Numbered from the stretch's first letter, positions 34,579 through 43,376 are shown. The stretch: DNA of 64,000 nucleotides from JBGTSJ01 sp041940305 (GCA_041940305.1 JBGTSJ010000002.1:248001-312000), one strand, 5' to 3'. Translations and numbers: made by a program. The notes: generated by a model from the letters alone, not told the origin.

Positions 34579-36024
34579 ATGCAACCTCGCAATTCTTCCT
34601 GGTCGCTCCAGGATGCGCTCAATCGCCGCGTGTTCCTGCGTCACGCCGGGTCGGGACTGGGCGCGGCCGCGCTTGCTACGCTCCTGAACCCGCGTGGCGC
34701 GGCTGCCGATCCGGCCGGTTTGCCAGGTGTTGCCGCGAAGGCGAAGCGCGTCATCTGGCTGTTCCAGTCGGGTGCCCCTTCGCAGATGGACCTGTTCGAT
34801 CCCAAGCCGGGCCTCGAAGCGCATCGCGGCGAGGACCTGCCGGAGTCGATTCGCCAGGGTCAGCGGCTGACGACCATGACGTCCGGCCAGGCGACGTTTC
34901 CCGTCGCGCCGTCATCGCTGAAGTTCGCCCAGCACGGGGCCGGCGGATTGTGGTTCAGCGAAGTCATGCCGCACATGTCGGCCATCGCGGACGAGTTCTG
35001 CATGGTCCGCTCGATGCACACCGAGGCCATCAACCACGACCCGGCCATCACATTCTGCCAGACAGGCGCCCAGCTCGCGGGACGTCCAAGCATCGGCGCC
35101 TGGGTGAGCTACGGGCTGGGGAGCGAGAACAAAGATCTTCCCTCGTACGTGGTGCTCACGTCGTTCGGCAGCGGCCGCCCGGACGACCAGCCCATTTATG
35201 ACCGGCTCTGGGGCGCGGGATTCCTGCCGAGCAAGCATCAAGGGGTCAAGTTCCGCAACGCGGGCGACGCCGTGCTGTATCTTTCCGATCCGCCGGGAGT
35301 CGATCGCACGGTTCGTCGCGGCACGCTCGACCGCATCGCTGCACTCAACCGCGCCCATCACGCCGTCGTCGGCGATCCCGAAATCGAGACGCGAATCGCC
35401 CAGTACGAAATGGCGTTTCGCATGCAGGCGAGCGTCCCGGAACTGCTCGACGTCGCAGGCGAGCCGCAGCACGTCCTTGACGCCTACGGCCCGGACGTGA
35501 ATCGGCCGGGGAGCTATGCGGCGAACTGCCTGCTGGCGCGGCGGCTGGCCGAGCGGGACGTCCGCTTCGTGCAGTTGTTTCATATGGGATGGGACCATCA
35601 CGGCGGACTGCCCGCCGCCATCCAGGGACAATGTCGCGACACTGACCAGCCCACGGCCGCGCTCATCGCCGACCTCAAGAACCGTGGACTGCTGGAGGAC
35701 ACACTGATTGTCTGGGGAGGCGAGTTCGGGCGGACCGTCTACTCGCAGGGGGCGCTGGCGGCCGACAACTACGGCCGCGACCACCATCCCCGCTGCTTCA
35801 CGATTCTGCTCGCCGGCGCCGGCATCCGCACGGCGACGACTTACGGGGAGACGGACGACTACTGCTACAACATCGTCCGCGACCCGGTGCACGTGCACGA
35901 TCTGAACGCCACGGTGCTGCACCTGCTCGGTCTCGACCACACGCGTCTGACGTATCCCTATCAGGGACGCGATTTCCGGCTCACCGACGTGCACGGCGAA
36001 ATCGTGCAGGGTATCCTGGCGTGA
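34579..36024 (+). CDS. DUF1501 family secreted protein paired with PSD1 protein
   Basis: A 481-residue DUF1501 protein. The signal is twin-arginine-like (LNRRVFLRHAG, then a hydrophobic stretch). Family motifs are LFQSGAPSQMDLFDPKPGL, RSMHTEAINHDPA, GGEFGRTVYSQG, NYGRDHHPRCF and HLLGLDHTRL. The start ATG at 34579-34581 is chosen over a TTG four codons upstream. It directly follows the PSCyt/PSD1 gene, which points to a common operon and perhaps a common substrate, by analogy to sulfated-polysaccharide use proposed for such pairs. Its stop lies 15 bp from the convergent nnrD stop. Confidence 0.93.
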   Translation: MQPRNSSWSLQDALNRRVFLRHAGSGLGAAALATLLNPRGAAADPAGLPGVAAKAKRVIWLFQSGAPSQMDLFDPKPGLEAHRGEDLPESIRQGQRLTTMTSGQATFPVAPSSLKFAQHGAGGLWFSEVMPHMSAIADEFCMVRSMHTEAINHDPAITFCQTGAQLAGRPSIGAWVSYGLGSENKDLPSYVVLTSFGSGRPDDQPIYDRLWGAGFLPSKHQGVKFRNAGDAVLYLSDPPGVDRTVRRGTLDRIAALNRAHHAVVGDPEIETRIAQYEMAFRMQASVPELLDVAGEPQHVLDAYGPDVNRPGSYAANCLLARRLAERDVRFVQLFHMGWDHHGGLPAAIQGQCRDTDQPTAALIADLKNRGLLEDTLIVWGGEFGRTVYSQGALAADNYGRDHHPRCFTILLAGAGIRTATTYGETDDYCYNIVRDPVHVHDLNATVLHLLGLDHTRLTYPYQGRDFRLTDVHGEIVQGILA

Positions 36025-36039
36025 CCCATCAGCCGCGGA

Positions 36040-36909
36040 TTACACCGGCGGCGCCAGCACGATCCGCCACGCGTGGCACAGATACCGCGGCAGGTCGGAC
36101 GCGATCAGTCCCGGCTCCGAATGTTCGGCCGCCGCGAGGTCGCCCGCGAGGCCGTGCAGGTACGCTCCTGTTCTGGCCGCTTCGAGCGTGGACAGCTTCT
36201 GTGACAGGAGCGCCGCGATCAGCCCGGTCAGCACGTCCCCCGTGCCGCCGGTCCCCATGCCGCTGTTGCCCGTCGGATTGACGTGGAGTGTGCTACCGTC
36301 GGTGATGATCGTGTGCCGCCCCTTCAGAACGAGGACCACCTCATTCCGCAACGCGAAGTCGCGCGCCAGTCCTTCACGGTGCTTCTGGATGGCCGCGGTG
36401 TCGCGTCCGGTGAGCCTCGCGAACTCGCCGGGATGCGGCGTCAGCACGCGCGGACCGGCGTGGTTGCGATGTTGATCCGGATCACGCGCGAGCAGGTTGA
36501 GGGCGTCCGCATCGACGACGAGCGGGGCCGGCGTTGACCGAAACAGTTCGCCTGCCAGCCGCTGCAGATCGTCGGACTGGCCCCAGCCCGGCCCGATCGC
36601 GACGGCATCGGCCGTTTCGAGCTTGGTGTCGATCAGTGCTTTGGCGCCGGCCGTGATCCGTCCGTCGGCGTCTTCCGGGAGCGGCAGCGTGAGATACGAC
36701 GGCTCGATGCCGGCCACGATCGGAACGATTCCGGCCGGCGCCGCCACGGTCACCAGCCCCGCCCCCCCGCGCAGCGCGCTGCATCCCGCGAGCGCCGCGG
36801 CGCCGCTCATGCCGCGGCTGCCGCCGATGATCAGCACGTGTCCGAAAGTCCCCTTGTGGCCGTCCAAGGGGCGATCCGGCAGCACGATGTCTCGACCTGC
36901 ATTTGACAT
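36040..36909 (-). CDS. nnrD: ADP/ATP-dependent NAD(P)H-hydrate dehydratase
   Basis: Metabolite-repair enzyme that removes water from the damaged S-form of NAD(P)HX. The 289-residue protein is a stand-alone C-terminal (ribokinase-like) domain: GGSRGMSGAA, VVDADALNLLA, VLTPHPGEFARLTG, VVLVLKGRHTIIT and NPTGNSGMGTGGTGDVLTG. The matching epimerase domain (NnrE), fused in many bacteria, is absent here. It follows larB by 9 bp on the same strand, so both are probably cotranscribed. Confidence 0.92.
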   Translation of the reverse strand: MSNAGRDIVLPDRPLDGHKGTFGHVLIIGGSRGMSGAAALAGCSALRGGAGLVTVAAPAGIVPIVAGIEPSYLTLPLPEDADGRITAGAKALIDTKLETADAVAIGPGWGQSDDLQRLAGELFRSTPAPLVVDADALNLLARDPDQHRNHAGPRVLTPHPGEFARLTGRDTAAIQKHREGLARDFALRNEVVLVLKGRHTIITDGSTLHVNPTGNSGMGTGGTGDVLTGLIAALLSQKLSTLEAARTGAYLHGLAGDLAAAEHSEPGLIASDLPRYLCHAWRIVLAPPV

Positions 36910-36918
36910 TGGCCATCC

Positions 36919-37692
36919 CTACGAGCGACGGGGTTCAGCCCCGCCGCCCATTCGCCGCGCAATCAACCCCGCCACGTACGCCGCCTTGAATCCCGCATCA
37001 ATGTTCACAACCGTCACGTTCGACGCACAGCTGTTGAGCATCCCCAGCAGGGCCGCCACGCCGCCGAACGCCGCGCCGTAGCCCACGCTCGTCGGGACGG
37101 CAATGACGGGGCAGTCCACGTATCCACCGACCACAGACGGGAGCGCGCCCTCCATTCCGGCGATGACGACCACAACGTCGGCGTTTTGGATCCGATGCAA
37201 CTGTTCCGGCAGTCGATGCGGTCCCGCCACCCCCACATCCACGACCAGTTCGGTCTCACAGCGCATCCAGGTCAGCGTCTCGAGCGTCTCTTCCGCCACC
37301 GGCCGGTCACTGGTTCCGGCGGTGACTACAGCAACCCGCCCGATTGTCGCCGCCTCCGCGTCCTGCAGCCGGACGGTCCGGCCCAGTTCGTTATGGATGG
37401 CCTCGGGAAAACGTTGCAGCAGCAGGCGCGCCTGTTCGGGGCTCACCCGCGTGGCGAGGCAGTCCTGTCCGTTTTCCTGCAGTCGCTCGAACACGCCGAT
37501 CACCGCCGCCGGGCTCTTCCCCTGGGCAAATACCACCTCCGGGAATCCGCAGCGGCGCATCCGGTCGAGGTCAACGCTCGCCTCATCGGTCCGTGCCGTA
37601 CGGACCGCACCAATGCGCGCCGCGGCCGTATCGACGTCGAGTCGCCCGGCCTCTAATGCTTCGAGTACTGTTCGCAGATCGTGATCCGACAT
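36919..37692 (-). CDS. larB: Pyridinium-3,5-biscarboxylate mononucleotide synthase LarB
   Basis: LarB carboxylates and hydrolyses nicotinate adenine dinucleotide to make the precursor of the nickel-pincer nucleotide cofactor. The 257-residue protein shows the family blocks: DLDRMRRCGFPEVVFAQGK, VVTAGTSDRPVAEE, VVVIAGMEGALPSVVGG, CPVIAVPTSVGYGA and LNSCASNVTVVNIDAGF. LarC and LarE, which complete cofactor synthesis, are not in the window. The ATG at 37690-37692 is favoured; a second ATG is immediately upstream. The last codons (GGGAEPRRS) overlap a palindromic repeat at 36923-36950. nnrD lies 9 bp downstream. Confidence 0.9.
   Translation of the reverse strand: MSDHDLRTVLEALEAGRLDVDTAAARIGAVRTARTDEASVDLDRMRRCGFPEVVFAQGKSPAAVIGVFERLQENGQDCLATRVSPEQARLLLQRFPEAIHNELGRTVRLQDAEAATIGRVAVVTAGTSDRPVAEETLETLTWMRCETELVVDVGVAGPHRLPEQLHRIQNADVVVVIAGMEGALPSVVGGYVDCPVIAVPTSVGYGAAFGGVAALLGMLNSCASNVTVVNIDAGFKAAYVAGLIARRMGGGAEPRRS
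36923..36950. repeat. GC palindrome overlapping the larB 3' end
   Basis: GAGCGACGGGG, TTCAG, CCCCGCCGCCC: a hairpin with a 5-bp perfect core (36929-36933 with 36939-36943) and imperfect extensions. It resembles the element at 8748-8773. It supplies the last codons of larB (GGGAEPRRS). Confidence 0.5.
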
Positions 37693-37758
37693 CATTCCCT
37701 GCCGCAAGGCGGTTGAGCCGCTATTCTATGGTGCGTCATTCAACGATGGACGCCGGTC

Positions 37759-37790
37759 GAAACTCGGTTTCTCCGAAGAAACCGGGTTTC
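37759..37790. repeat. AGAAACCGGG hairpin, copy 2
   Basis: GAAACTCGGTTTCT (37759-37772), loop CCGA, AGAAACCGGGTTTC (37777-37790): 14-bp stem with one wobble pair. It sits in the divergent space between larB and the M24 peptidase gene. Confidence 0.85.
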
Positions 37791-37824
37791 TGACACACGC
37801 CTTCCAACACCGGATCATACACCC

Positions 37825-38931
37825 ATGCCCGACCGCTGTGCATTACGCCGCGAACGCCTGCTCGCCATCGTGGAGCGCGAGAAGGTCGATGCCCTGCTCG
37901 TGACCGGCGAGAAGAACGTCTCGTACCTGACAGGCTTCACCGGCGACAGCACATATCTGCTGGCCGGCGGCAGCGTCATGCGGGCCATCAGCGATTTTCG
38001 CTACGTCACCCAACTGGCGGAGGAATGTCCCGGACTCGACGCGTTCATTCGCCCTCCCGACGTCAAGCTGCATGAGGCCGCCATCAAGGTCGTGCAGGCA
38101 GCGGGTGTGCGACGCCTCGGCATCGAGGGGCACCTGATGTCGGTTGAGCTGCGCGACCAGTTGGCGGCGGCGCTGTCCGGCGTCGAACTGGTCCCGGTGA
38201 ACTGGAAGATCGAAACTGAGCTGCGCGCCATCAAGGACGACGAAGAGATTGCCGAAACCCGGGCGGCGATCGACCTGGCCTGCCGCGCGTTTCTCGAACT
38301 CAAGGCCGGGCTTACCGCCGATCTCACCGAACGCGAAGTCGCCGCCAACCTGGAACACGCCGTCCGCCGGATGGGGGGCGAACGTCTCAGCTTCCCGGCC
38401 ATCATCGCGGTCGGCGACCGGGCCGCCCTGCCCCACTATCGACCCGGATCGCGTCGCATCGGGGACGATCCTCTCTTGCTGGTGGACTGGGGGGCCGAAA
38501 CCCGTCGCGGCTACAAGTCCGATCTCACCCGTACGCTGATCGCCGGCACGATCACGCCGCAGTTCGAGAAGGTTTACCTCACCGTATTGCAGGCTCAGCA
38601 GGCCGCCATCGCCGCAATCCGCCCCGGCGTGACGTGCATCGACGCCGACAAGGCGGCCCGCGACGTCATCGTTGCGGCCGGCTATGGCGAGCACTTCGGC
38701 CACGGCACCGGCCACGGCATCGGCCTCGACATTCACGAGCAGCCCCGGCTCGGCCCCAACGGCGAGGGGGAACTGCGGCCCGGGATGGTTGTCACCGTGG
38801 AACCCGGCATTTATCTTCCCGACTGGGGCGGAGTTCGAATCGAGGACGACGTGCTGGTGACCGAATCCGGCTGCGAAGTCCTCTCGGCTTCCCTCTCCAC
38901 GCGGATCGAGGATATGCTCCTCCGCGGCTGA
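37825..38931 (+). CDS. M24B aminopeptidase (Xaa-Pro dipeptidase/aminopeptidase type)
   Basis: Cytosolic dinuclear metallopeptidase of 368 residues. The N-terminal creatinase-like domain reads YLTGFTGDSTYLL; the C-terminal pita-bread domain has all five metal ligands: Asp in LLVDWGAE, Asp in YKSDLTRT, His in GHGTGHGIGLD, Glu in TVEPGIYLP and Glu in GGVRIEDD. This fits cleavage of X-Pro bonds. A hairpin (37759-37790) and no other gene lie in the 132 bp before the start. Confidence 0.92.
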   Translation: MPDRCALRRERLLAIVEREKVDALLVTGEKNVSYLTGFTGDSTYLLAGGSVMRAISDFRYVTQLAEECPGLDAFIRPPDVKLHEAAIKVVQAAGVRRLGIEGHLMSVELRDQLAAALSGVELVPVNWKIETELRAIKDDEEIAETRAAIDLACRAFLELKAGLTADLTEREVAANLEHAVRRMGGERLSFPAIIAVGDRAALPHYRPGSRRIGDDPLLLVDWGAETRRGYKSDLTRTLIAGTITPQFEKVYLTVLQAQQAAIAAIRPGVTCIDADKAARDVIVAAGYGEHFGHGTGHGIGLDIHEQPRLGPNGEGELRPGMVVTVEPGIYLPDWGGVRIEDDVLVTESGCEVLSASLSTRIEDMLLRG

Positions 38932-39150
38932 CGCGGCTCCTGCACACAATCCTCACCTTCCATCTCCATTCACTCACGACCGGTCCGCGCCCCTCACCGG
39001 GCTTCCGCGGGCAACACTCTCCGCCAGACCCTCCGGACGCTCGTGAAGAAACAACCTCGAAAACCTCGCCCGCACAAGACGGCGGACGCGGACTCCTCCG
39101 CGGCCGATCCCGCCGCGGCCCGATCCAGCCGACCACGAAGGTCTTCCTCC

Positions 39151-39642
39151 ATGCCCGATGAAAACCAGGAATCGTTCGATCTCGACAAGTTGCAGCAGCT
39201 TGTCGAAATGATGGAAAAGCATGACCTCCGCGAAGTCCGCCTGAAGCGGGGCAACGAACGCTGGCTGCTCCGCAGAGGCCCGCAGGAAGTGGTCCAGTTC
39301 GCCCCAGCGGCCGCGCCCCCCGCGCAGCCCGCCGCCGCACCCGCACCGCAAACGGCCGCGCCTTCCGCCCCCCCTGCCCAGTCCGGCGGCCCTCCCGCAG
39401 GCACGGTTGAGATCACCAGCCCCATGGTCGGCACCTTCTACCGCTCGCCGAGTCCGGGCGAGAAGGCGTTCGTCAAGGAGGGGGATCGCATCGAGCGCGA
39501 TTCCGTCGTCTGCCTGATCGAGGCCATGAAGTTCTTCAACCAGATCAAGGCCGAGAAGGCCGGCACGATCACGCAGATCCTCGTCAACGACGGCGACGCC
39601 GTGGACTTCGGCCAGCCCCTGTTCCGCATCAAACCGGACTGA
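39151..39642 (+). CDS. accB: Biotin carboxyl carrier protein of acetyl-CoA carboxylase
   Basis: A 163-residue carrier subunit of acetyl-CoA carboxylase in fatty acid synthesis. The N-terminal 45 residues are the helical LDKLQQLVEMMEKHDLREVRL segment, then a Pro/Ala-rich linker, then the biotinyl domain with the attachment site EAMKFFN (Lys) rather than the more usual EAMKMMN, and ITSPMVGTFYRSP. The ATG at 39151-39153 gives family length; a GTG 36 codons earlier would add a Lys/Arg-rich tail. accC follows after 269 bp containing a palindrome. Confidence 0.93.
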   Translation: MPDENQESFDLDKLQQLVEMMEKHDLREVRLKRGNERWLLRRGPQEVVQFAPAAAPPAQPAAAPAPQTAAPSAPPAQSGGPPAGTVEITSPMVGTFYRSPSPGEKAFVKEGDRIERDSVVCLIEAMKFFNQIKAEKAGTITQILVNDGDAVDFGQPLFRIKPD

Positions 39643-39670
39643 CTGCGGGCTGAACCTGCGCCGGAAGGAT

Positions 39671-39847
39671 CGAACAGGAGGTAACAGAGGAAACAGAGAA
39701 GTCGGGAGGCCGAGTTCCGTTGAGCGATTCGGATCGCGGCAGGACTTCTAGACTGATTTCAAAGCACCGCAGCAGTCTGCAACTGACTCAATCCTCGACT
39801 GGTCGCAGCCTGAACCGTCCTCCGTTCCCTCTGTTACTTCCTGTTCC
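39671..39847. repeat. Inverted pair of AACAGGAGG-type repeats in the accB-accC spacer
   Basis: Left arm 39671-39698 (CGAACAGGAGGTAACAGAGG then AAACAGAG) and right arm 39820-39847 are complementary at 24 of 28 positions, separated by 121 nt. A third copy is at 10010-10036. The left arm contains AGGAGGT, a perfect ribosome-binding core without a following start codon. Confidence 0.8.
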
Positions 39848-39911
39848 ATTTCCGTCCCACCTGCAAGCACACCCCGATTCGTAAAAGTCCAGTACCCACG
39901 ATCGACACCGC

Positions 39912-41258
39912 ATGTTCCAACGGATCCTCATCGCCAACCGCGGCGAGATTGCTCTTCGCATCATCCGGGCCTGCAAGGAGCTGGGCATCGGCACGGTGGC
40001 GGTGTTCAGTGAAGCTGACCGCGGCGCGCATTACCTCTCGCTGGCCGATGAGGCGTACTGCATCGGCCCCGCCGTCGCCACCGAAAGCTACCTCCGCGTC
40101 GACCGCATCATCGCCGCCGCGGAGCTGGGCAACGTCGAGGCGATTCACCCCGGCTACGGTTTCCTGGCGGAGAACGCCGATTTCGCCGAGCAGTGCCGCG
40201 CCTCGCGCATCGAGTTCATCGGACCGCCGCACGAAGCCATGCGGCTGCTGGGAGACAAGGTCTCCGCCCGCAAAGTCGCCATGGAGGCCAAGGTCCCTGT
40301 TGTGCCGGGCAGCCCGGGGCTGATCGCCGACGAGGATGAGGCGGCCAGGCTCGCCGCCGAAATCGGCTATCCCGTCCTGATCAAGGCGACTGCCGGCGGC
40401 GGCGGCAAGGGCATTCGTCCCGCCTCCAACGAGATCTCCCTGCGGACCGAGTTCAAGGGCGCGGGCGCCGAAGCCGAAAAGGCCTTCAAGAATGCCGGCG
40501 TCTATATCGAAAAACTGATCGAGCGGCCCAGGCACGTCGAAGTGCAGCTGCTCGGCGATCAGCACGGCAACGTCGTCCACCTCTGGGAGCGCGACTGCAC
40601 GATGCAGCGCAAGCACCAGAAGCTCATCGAGGAGAGCCCCGCTCCCAACCTGCCTCAGTCCGTCCGCGAAGACATCTGCAAGGCCGCCGTCCGACTGGCG
40701 CAGTCCGCCGGATACAACAACGCCGGCACCGCCGAATTCCTCGTCGATCAGGACAACCGCTTCTACTTCATTGAGGTCAACGCCCGCATCCAGGTGGAGC
40801 ATCCCGTCACCGAACTCGTCACGGGTCTGGATCTGATCAAGCAGCAGATCGCCATGGCTGCCGGCGTGAAGCTCGACATCAAACAGCGCTCCATCCCCTG
40901 CACCGGCTCGGCGATCGAGGTCCGCATCAACGCGGAAGATCCCGCCAACAACTTCCGAGGCTCGCCCGGCCGCATCACCAAGCTCCGCATTCCCGGCGGT
41001 CCCGGCGTCCGGTTCGATTCGCACGTCCACGAGGGATACATGATCCCTCCCAACTACGACTCGATGATCGGCAAGCTCATCGTCCACCGCAACACGCGGG
41101 AAGAGTCCATCGCCTGCCTCCGCCGCGCCCTCGACGAGTTCGTCATCGAAGGCGTGAAGACGACAATCCCCCTCATCCGCGATATCCTGAACCACACCGT
41201 GTTCATCAACGGCGAGGGAGACACCAAGTTCGTCGAACGCGCCTGGCGTTTCGGGTGA
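39912..41258 (+). CDS. accC: Biotin carboxylase of acetyl-CoA carboxylase
   Basis: ATP-grasp enzyme that carboxylates biotin on AccB. Visible blocks: ILIANRGEIALRII at the N-terminus, PGYGFLAENADFAE, KATAGGGGKGIR (ATP loop), HVEVQLLGDQHGN, the ERDCTMQRKHQK segment and FIEVNARIQVEHPVTE (metal and catalytic region). Length (448) is normal. The start follows the accB-accC spacer; no strong ribosome site is seen. Confidence 0.97.
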   Translation: MFQRILIANRGEIALRIIRACKELGIGTVAVFSEADRGAHYLSLADEAYCIGPAVATESYLRVDRIIAAAELGNVEAIHPGYGFLAENADFAEQCRASRIEFIGPPHEAMRLLGDKVSARKVAMEAKVPVVPGSPGLIADEDEAARLAAEIGYPVLIKATAGGGGKGIRPASNEISLRTEFKGAGAEAEKAFKNAGVYIEKLIERPRHVEVQLLGDQHGNVVHLWERDCTMQRKHQKLIEESPAPNLPQSVREDICKAAVRLAQSAGYNNAGTAEFLVDQDNRFYFIEVNARIQVEHPVTELVTGLDLIKQQIAMAAGVKLDIKQRSIPCTGSAIEVRINAEDPANNFRGSPGRITKLRIPGGPGVRFDSHVHEGYMIPPNYDSMIGKLIVHRNTREESIACLRRALDEFVIEGVKTTIPLIRDILNHTVFINGEGDTKFVERAWRFG

Positions 41259-41313
41259 GCCATGGGAGCGACTCGCCGAGAAGCCCGGTTGCCTCGGCGT
41301 TCTGATATTAGCC

Positions 41314-41371
41314 CGACGCGCCAGCGAGGGCCCGGATCGTCGGGAACCGTCATTCCCTCGCTGGCGCGTCG
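41314..41371. repeat. Perfect 17-bp inverted repeat (CGACGCGCCAGCGAGGG)
   Basis: Left arm 41314-41330 and right arm 41355-41371 (CCCTCGCTGGCGCGTCG) are exact reverse complements with a 24-nt loop. It lies between accC and the 149-residue hypothetical gene. Just before it, GCCGAG/CTCGGC (41275-41280, 41293-41298) encloses an AAGCCCGGTT related to the AGAAACCGGG hairpins. Confidence 0.9.
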
Positions 41372-41385
41372 CGCTAGACTCCAAC

Positions 41386-41835
41386 ATGCCTGCGACCTAC
41401 CACACATCGGGGCTGACGTTTCAATATCCCGACGGCTGGGAGTTGACCGAGGAACAGAGCGCCGAAGGCCTCTCGATCAGCCTGTCGGCGGACGGCTCGG
41501 CCTTCTGCTCATTGACGCTGCTGCTCGACCGGCCGCCTGCGGAATCCGCTATCGAAGCCGCATTGACCGCGTATCGGGAGAGCTACGACGACTTCGACGT
41601 CTACCCGGTGAGCTGCCGCATCGCGGCCCGCGACGCCGTCGGCCGCGACGTCGAGTTCTTCTGCATGGAGCTGGTCAACACCGCCTGGATCAGGGCCTTT
41701 CGCACCGGCCGGTTCACAGTCGTGATCCTCGGCCAGTCCGGCCCCGACGAACAACGCGCCGCCAAGCGCGTCTTCGACACCATCTGCCGCACCCTCGATT
41801 GCGATTCCGGCGTGACGGTGGATAAGCAGGCGTGA
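41386..41835 (+). CDS. Hypothetical protein, possibly DcrB/PsbP-like fold
   Basis: A 149-residue protein without signal peptide or membrane segment. It opens with LTFQYPDGWELTEEQ and continues with alternating hydrophobic strands (SISLSADGSAFCSLTLLL, FTVVILGQSG), a pattern similar to DUF1795/DcrB or PsbP-like folds that begin with a Tyr-Pro-x-Gly-Trp box; this is an inference. No catalytic motif is visible. It lies downstream of a perfect 17-bp inverted repeat and upstream of a hairpin at 41861-41887, facing a convergent PQQ-type gene. Confidence 0.6.
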   Translation: MPATYHTSGLTFQYPDGWELTEEQSAEGLSISLSADGSAFCSLTLLLDRPPAESAIEAALTAYRESYDDFDVYPVSCRIAARDAVGRDVEFFCMELVNTAWIRAFRTGRFTVVILGQSGPDEQRAAKRVFDTICRTLDCDSGVTVDKQA

Positions 41836-41860
41836 AAGTCGGCAGTGCATCGTGGCCAGC

Positions 41861-41887
41861 ACCCCGTTTTCTTGAAGAAACCGGGGT
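41861..41887. repeat. AGAAACCGGG hairpin, copy 3
   Basis: ACCCCGTTTTCT (41861-41872), loop TGA, AGAAACCGGGGT (41876-41887): 12-bp stem with one mismatch. It lies between convergent genes (stops at 41835 and 41901) and could act as a bidirectional stop. Confidence 0.8.
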
Positions 41888-41900
41888 ACTATCGATCGCG

Positions 41901-43172
41901 TCATTCCTGCACGCGATAGCACATCAGCTTGTCCTGCTCGCGGAGGTAGAGCCTGCCCCCGGCGACCACCGGGTGCGCCCAGCTGCGGTCTTCCTGGTAC
42001 TCCGGCTGCAGGGTCCCCTTGAGGCGGTATTCTTCGGGCGTCGCTTCGATCAGCGCGACCGTGCCGTTCTGATACCGGAAGATGAGGTTGCCGTCGGCAT
42101 ACGTCACGGCGGCCGAGCCATTCCCCGCCCCGCGGATGTCGCCGCCCCACGCCACCTCGCCGCTTTCCAGTTCGACACAGATGGGGAACCCGTTGCCGTG
42201 CTGATGTCCGGCGTAGATGTAGCCGTCCTTGAGGATCATCTGCCCGTGGTGATTCTGGAATGTATCCGGGCTGAGGAAATACACCTCATCCGCGGCCACT
42301 CCCTCGCCAGCGGGTCTCAATCGCAGCAACGCCGCACCGGTGTGGTAGCCGGTTGACGTAAATACGTGGTCGCCGGTGACGAGGGGCGTCGGGATATTTG
42401 CCGTGCCGTTGGCGATGCGGCCGTATCCCCACAGGAATTGACCGTCGTCGGCCCGGACCCCGATCAGCCCTCCTCCAATCAGTTGCACGTACTGCTTCAC
42501 GCCGGCCGCTTCCGTCGTGACAATCGAGGAATAACCCGCGCCCTGTTTGCTGGCGCGGCCCGCGAAGTCCGGCACGGCGCTCCGCCAGACTTCATCGCCG
42601 GAAGACTTCTCCAGGGCCACGAGCATCGCGTCCCGGCCCCCCGGCGTGCAGACGACGACGTCGCCGTCGACAAGCGGCGACTCCGAGAACCCCCAGCCCG
42701 ACATCATCCGCCCCTGCCACTCATCGAAGTTCCGCTTCCACACAATCTCGCCATCGTCGGTGCGGAGGCAGGCGATCTCTCCATCCGATGTGACGACGTA
42801 CAGATGCTCTCCGTCCACTGTCGGCGTGCAGCGGGAGCCTTCGTACTTGTGCCCGGGCACCTCCGGCGTAACCGTCTTGCGCCACGCCACCGAGCCGCTG
42901 TCGACATCCACCGCCACGACGCCCTGTGCGCCGTCAAAGTTGCCCGTTGTGTACAGCCGGCCGTCCACGACCGAGACGCTCGCATAGCCGCGTCCCATGC
43001 CGTCGATCATCCACTCCAGCTCGGGAGACTGCTGCGACCAGTCGTCGATGAGGCCGGTTTCGTCCGACTTGCCGTCGCGTTCGGGTCCGCGCCACTGCGG
43101 CCAGTCCGCGGCCGACGCGAATTGGATCGAGGCGAGAATTGCAATGCAGGTCAGGCTTCGCCGCTGGATCAT
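41901..43172 (-). CDS. Secreted PQQ-like beta-propeller protein
   Basis: A 423-residue protein with a signal peptide (about 1-21, ending FASAAD) and a WPQWRGPERDG start typical of planctomycete PQQ-repeat (BamB-like) proteins. Repeated blades follow the YVVTSDGEIACLRTDDGEIVWKR pattern. No PQQ-dehydrogenase catalytic residues are evident, so it is likely a scaffold or ligand-binding propeller in the periplasm. The start is the ATG at 43170-43172. Confidence 0.85.
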   Translation of the reverse strand: MIQRRSLTCIAILASIQFASAADWPQWRGPERDGKSDETGLIDDWSQQSPELEWMIDGMGRGYASVSVVDGRLYTTGNFDGAQGVVAVDVDSGSVAWRKTVTPEVPGHKYEGSRCTPTVDGEHLYVVTSDGEIACLRTDDGEIVWKRNFDEWQGRMMSGWGFSESPLVDGDVVVCTPGGRDAMLVALEKSSGDEVWRSAVPDFAGRASKQGAGYSSIVTTEAAGVKQYVQLIGGGLIGVRADDGQFLWGYGRIANGTANIPTPLVTGDHVFTSTGYHTGAALLRLRPAGEGVAADEVYFLSPDTFQNHHGQMILKDGYIYAGHQHGNGFPICVELESGEVAWGGDIRGAGNGSAAVTYADGNLIFRYQNGTVALIEATPEEYRLKGTLQPEYQEDRSWAHPVVAGGRLYLREQDKLMCYRVQE

Positions 43173-43376
43173 CGATGCAGTTCCTCGGTTGGAAGGCCGA
43201 ATTGCCTGTGCGCCAGTATCGTGCCAGTTCTCCGTTCCGTCCACCAACGGCAATCCGAATGTGTTGGCGAACTTTGCCCCCTCAGGACGCCCATCAGTCG
43301 CATCCCGCGCAGCGCCGGGGTATCCTGATGGCGTCGGGCGGAGGCACATCTCAGTTGCTCAAGGGAGGAACTTTCC

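Noticed and set aside
39834..41387. Open frame of about 517 codons on minus opposite accC
   Set aside because: accC is unambiguous; the reverse frame is compositional and reaches into the inverted repeat.
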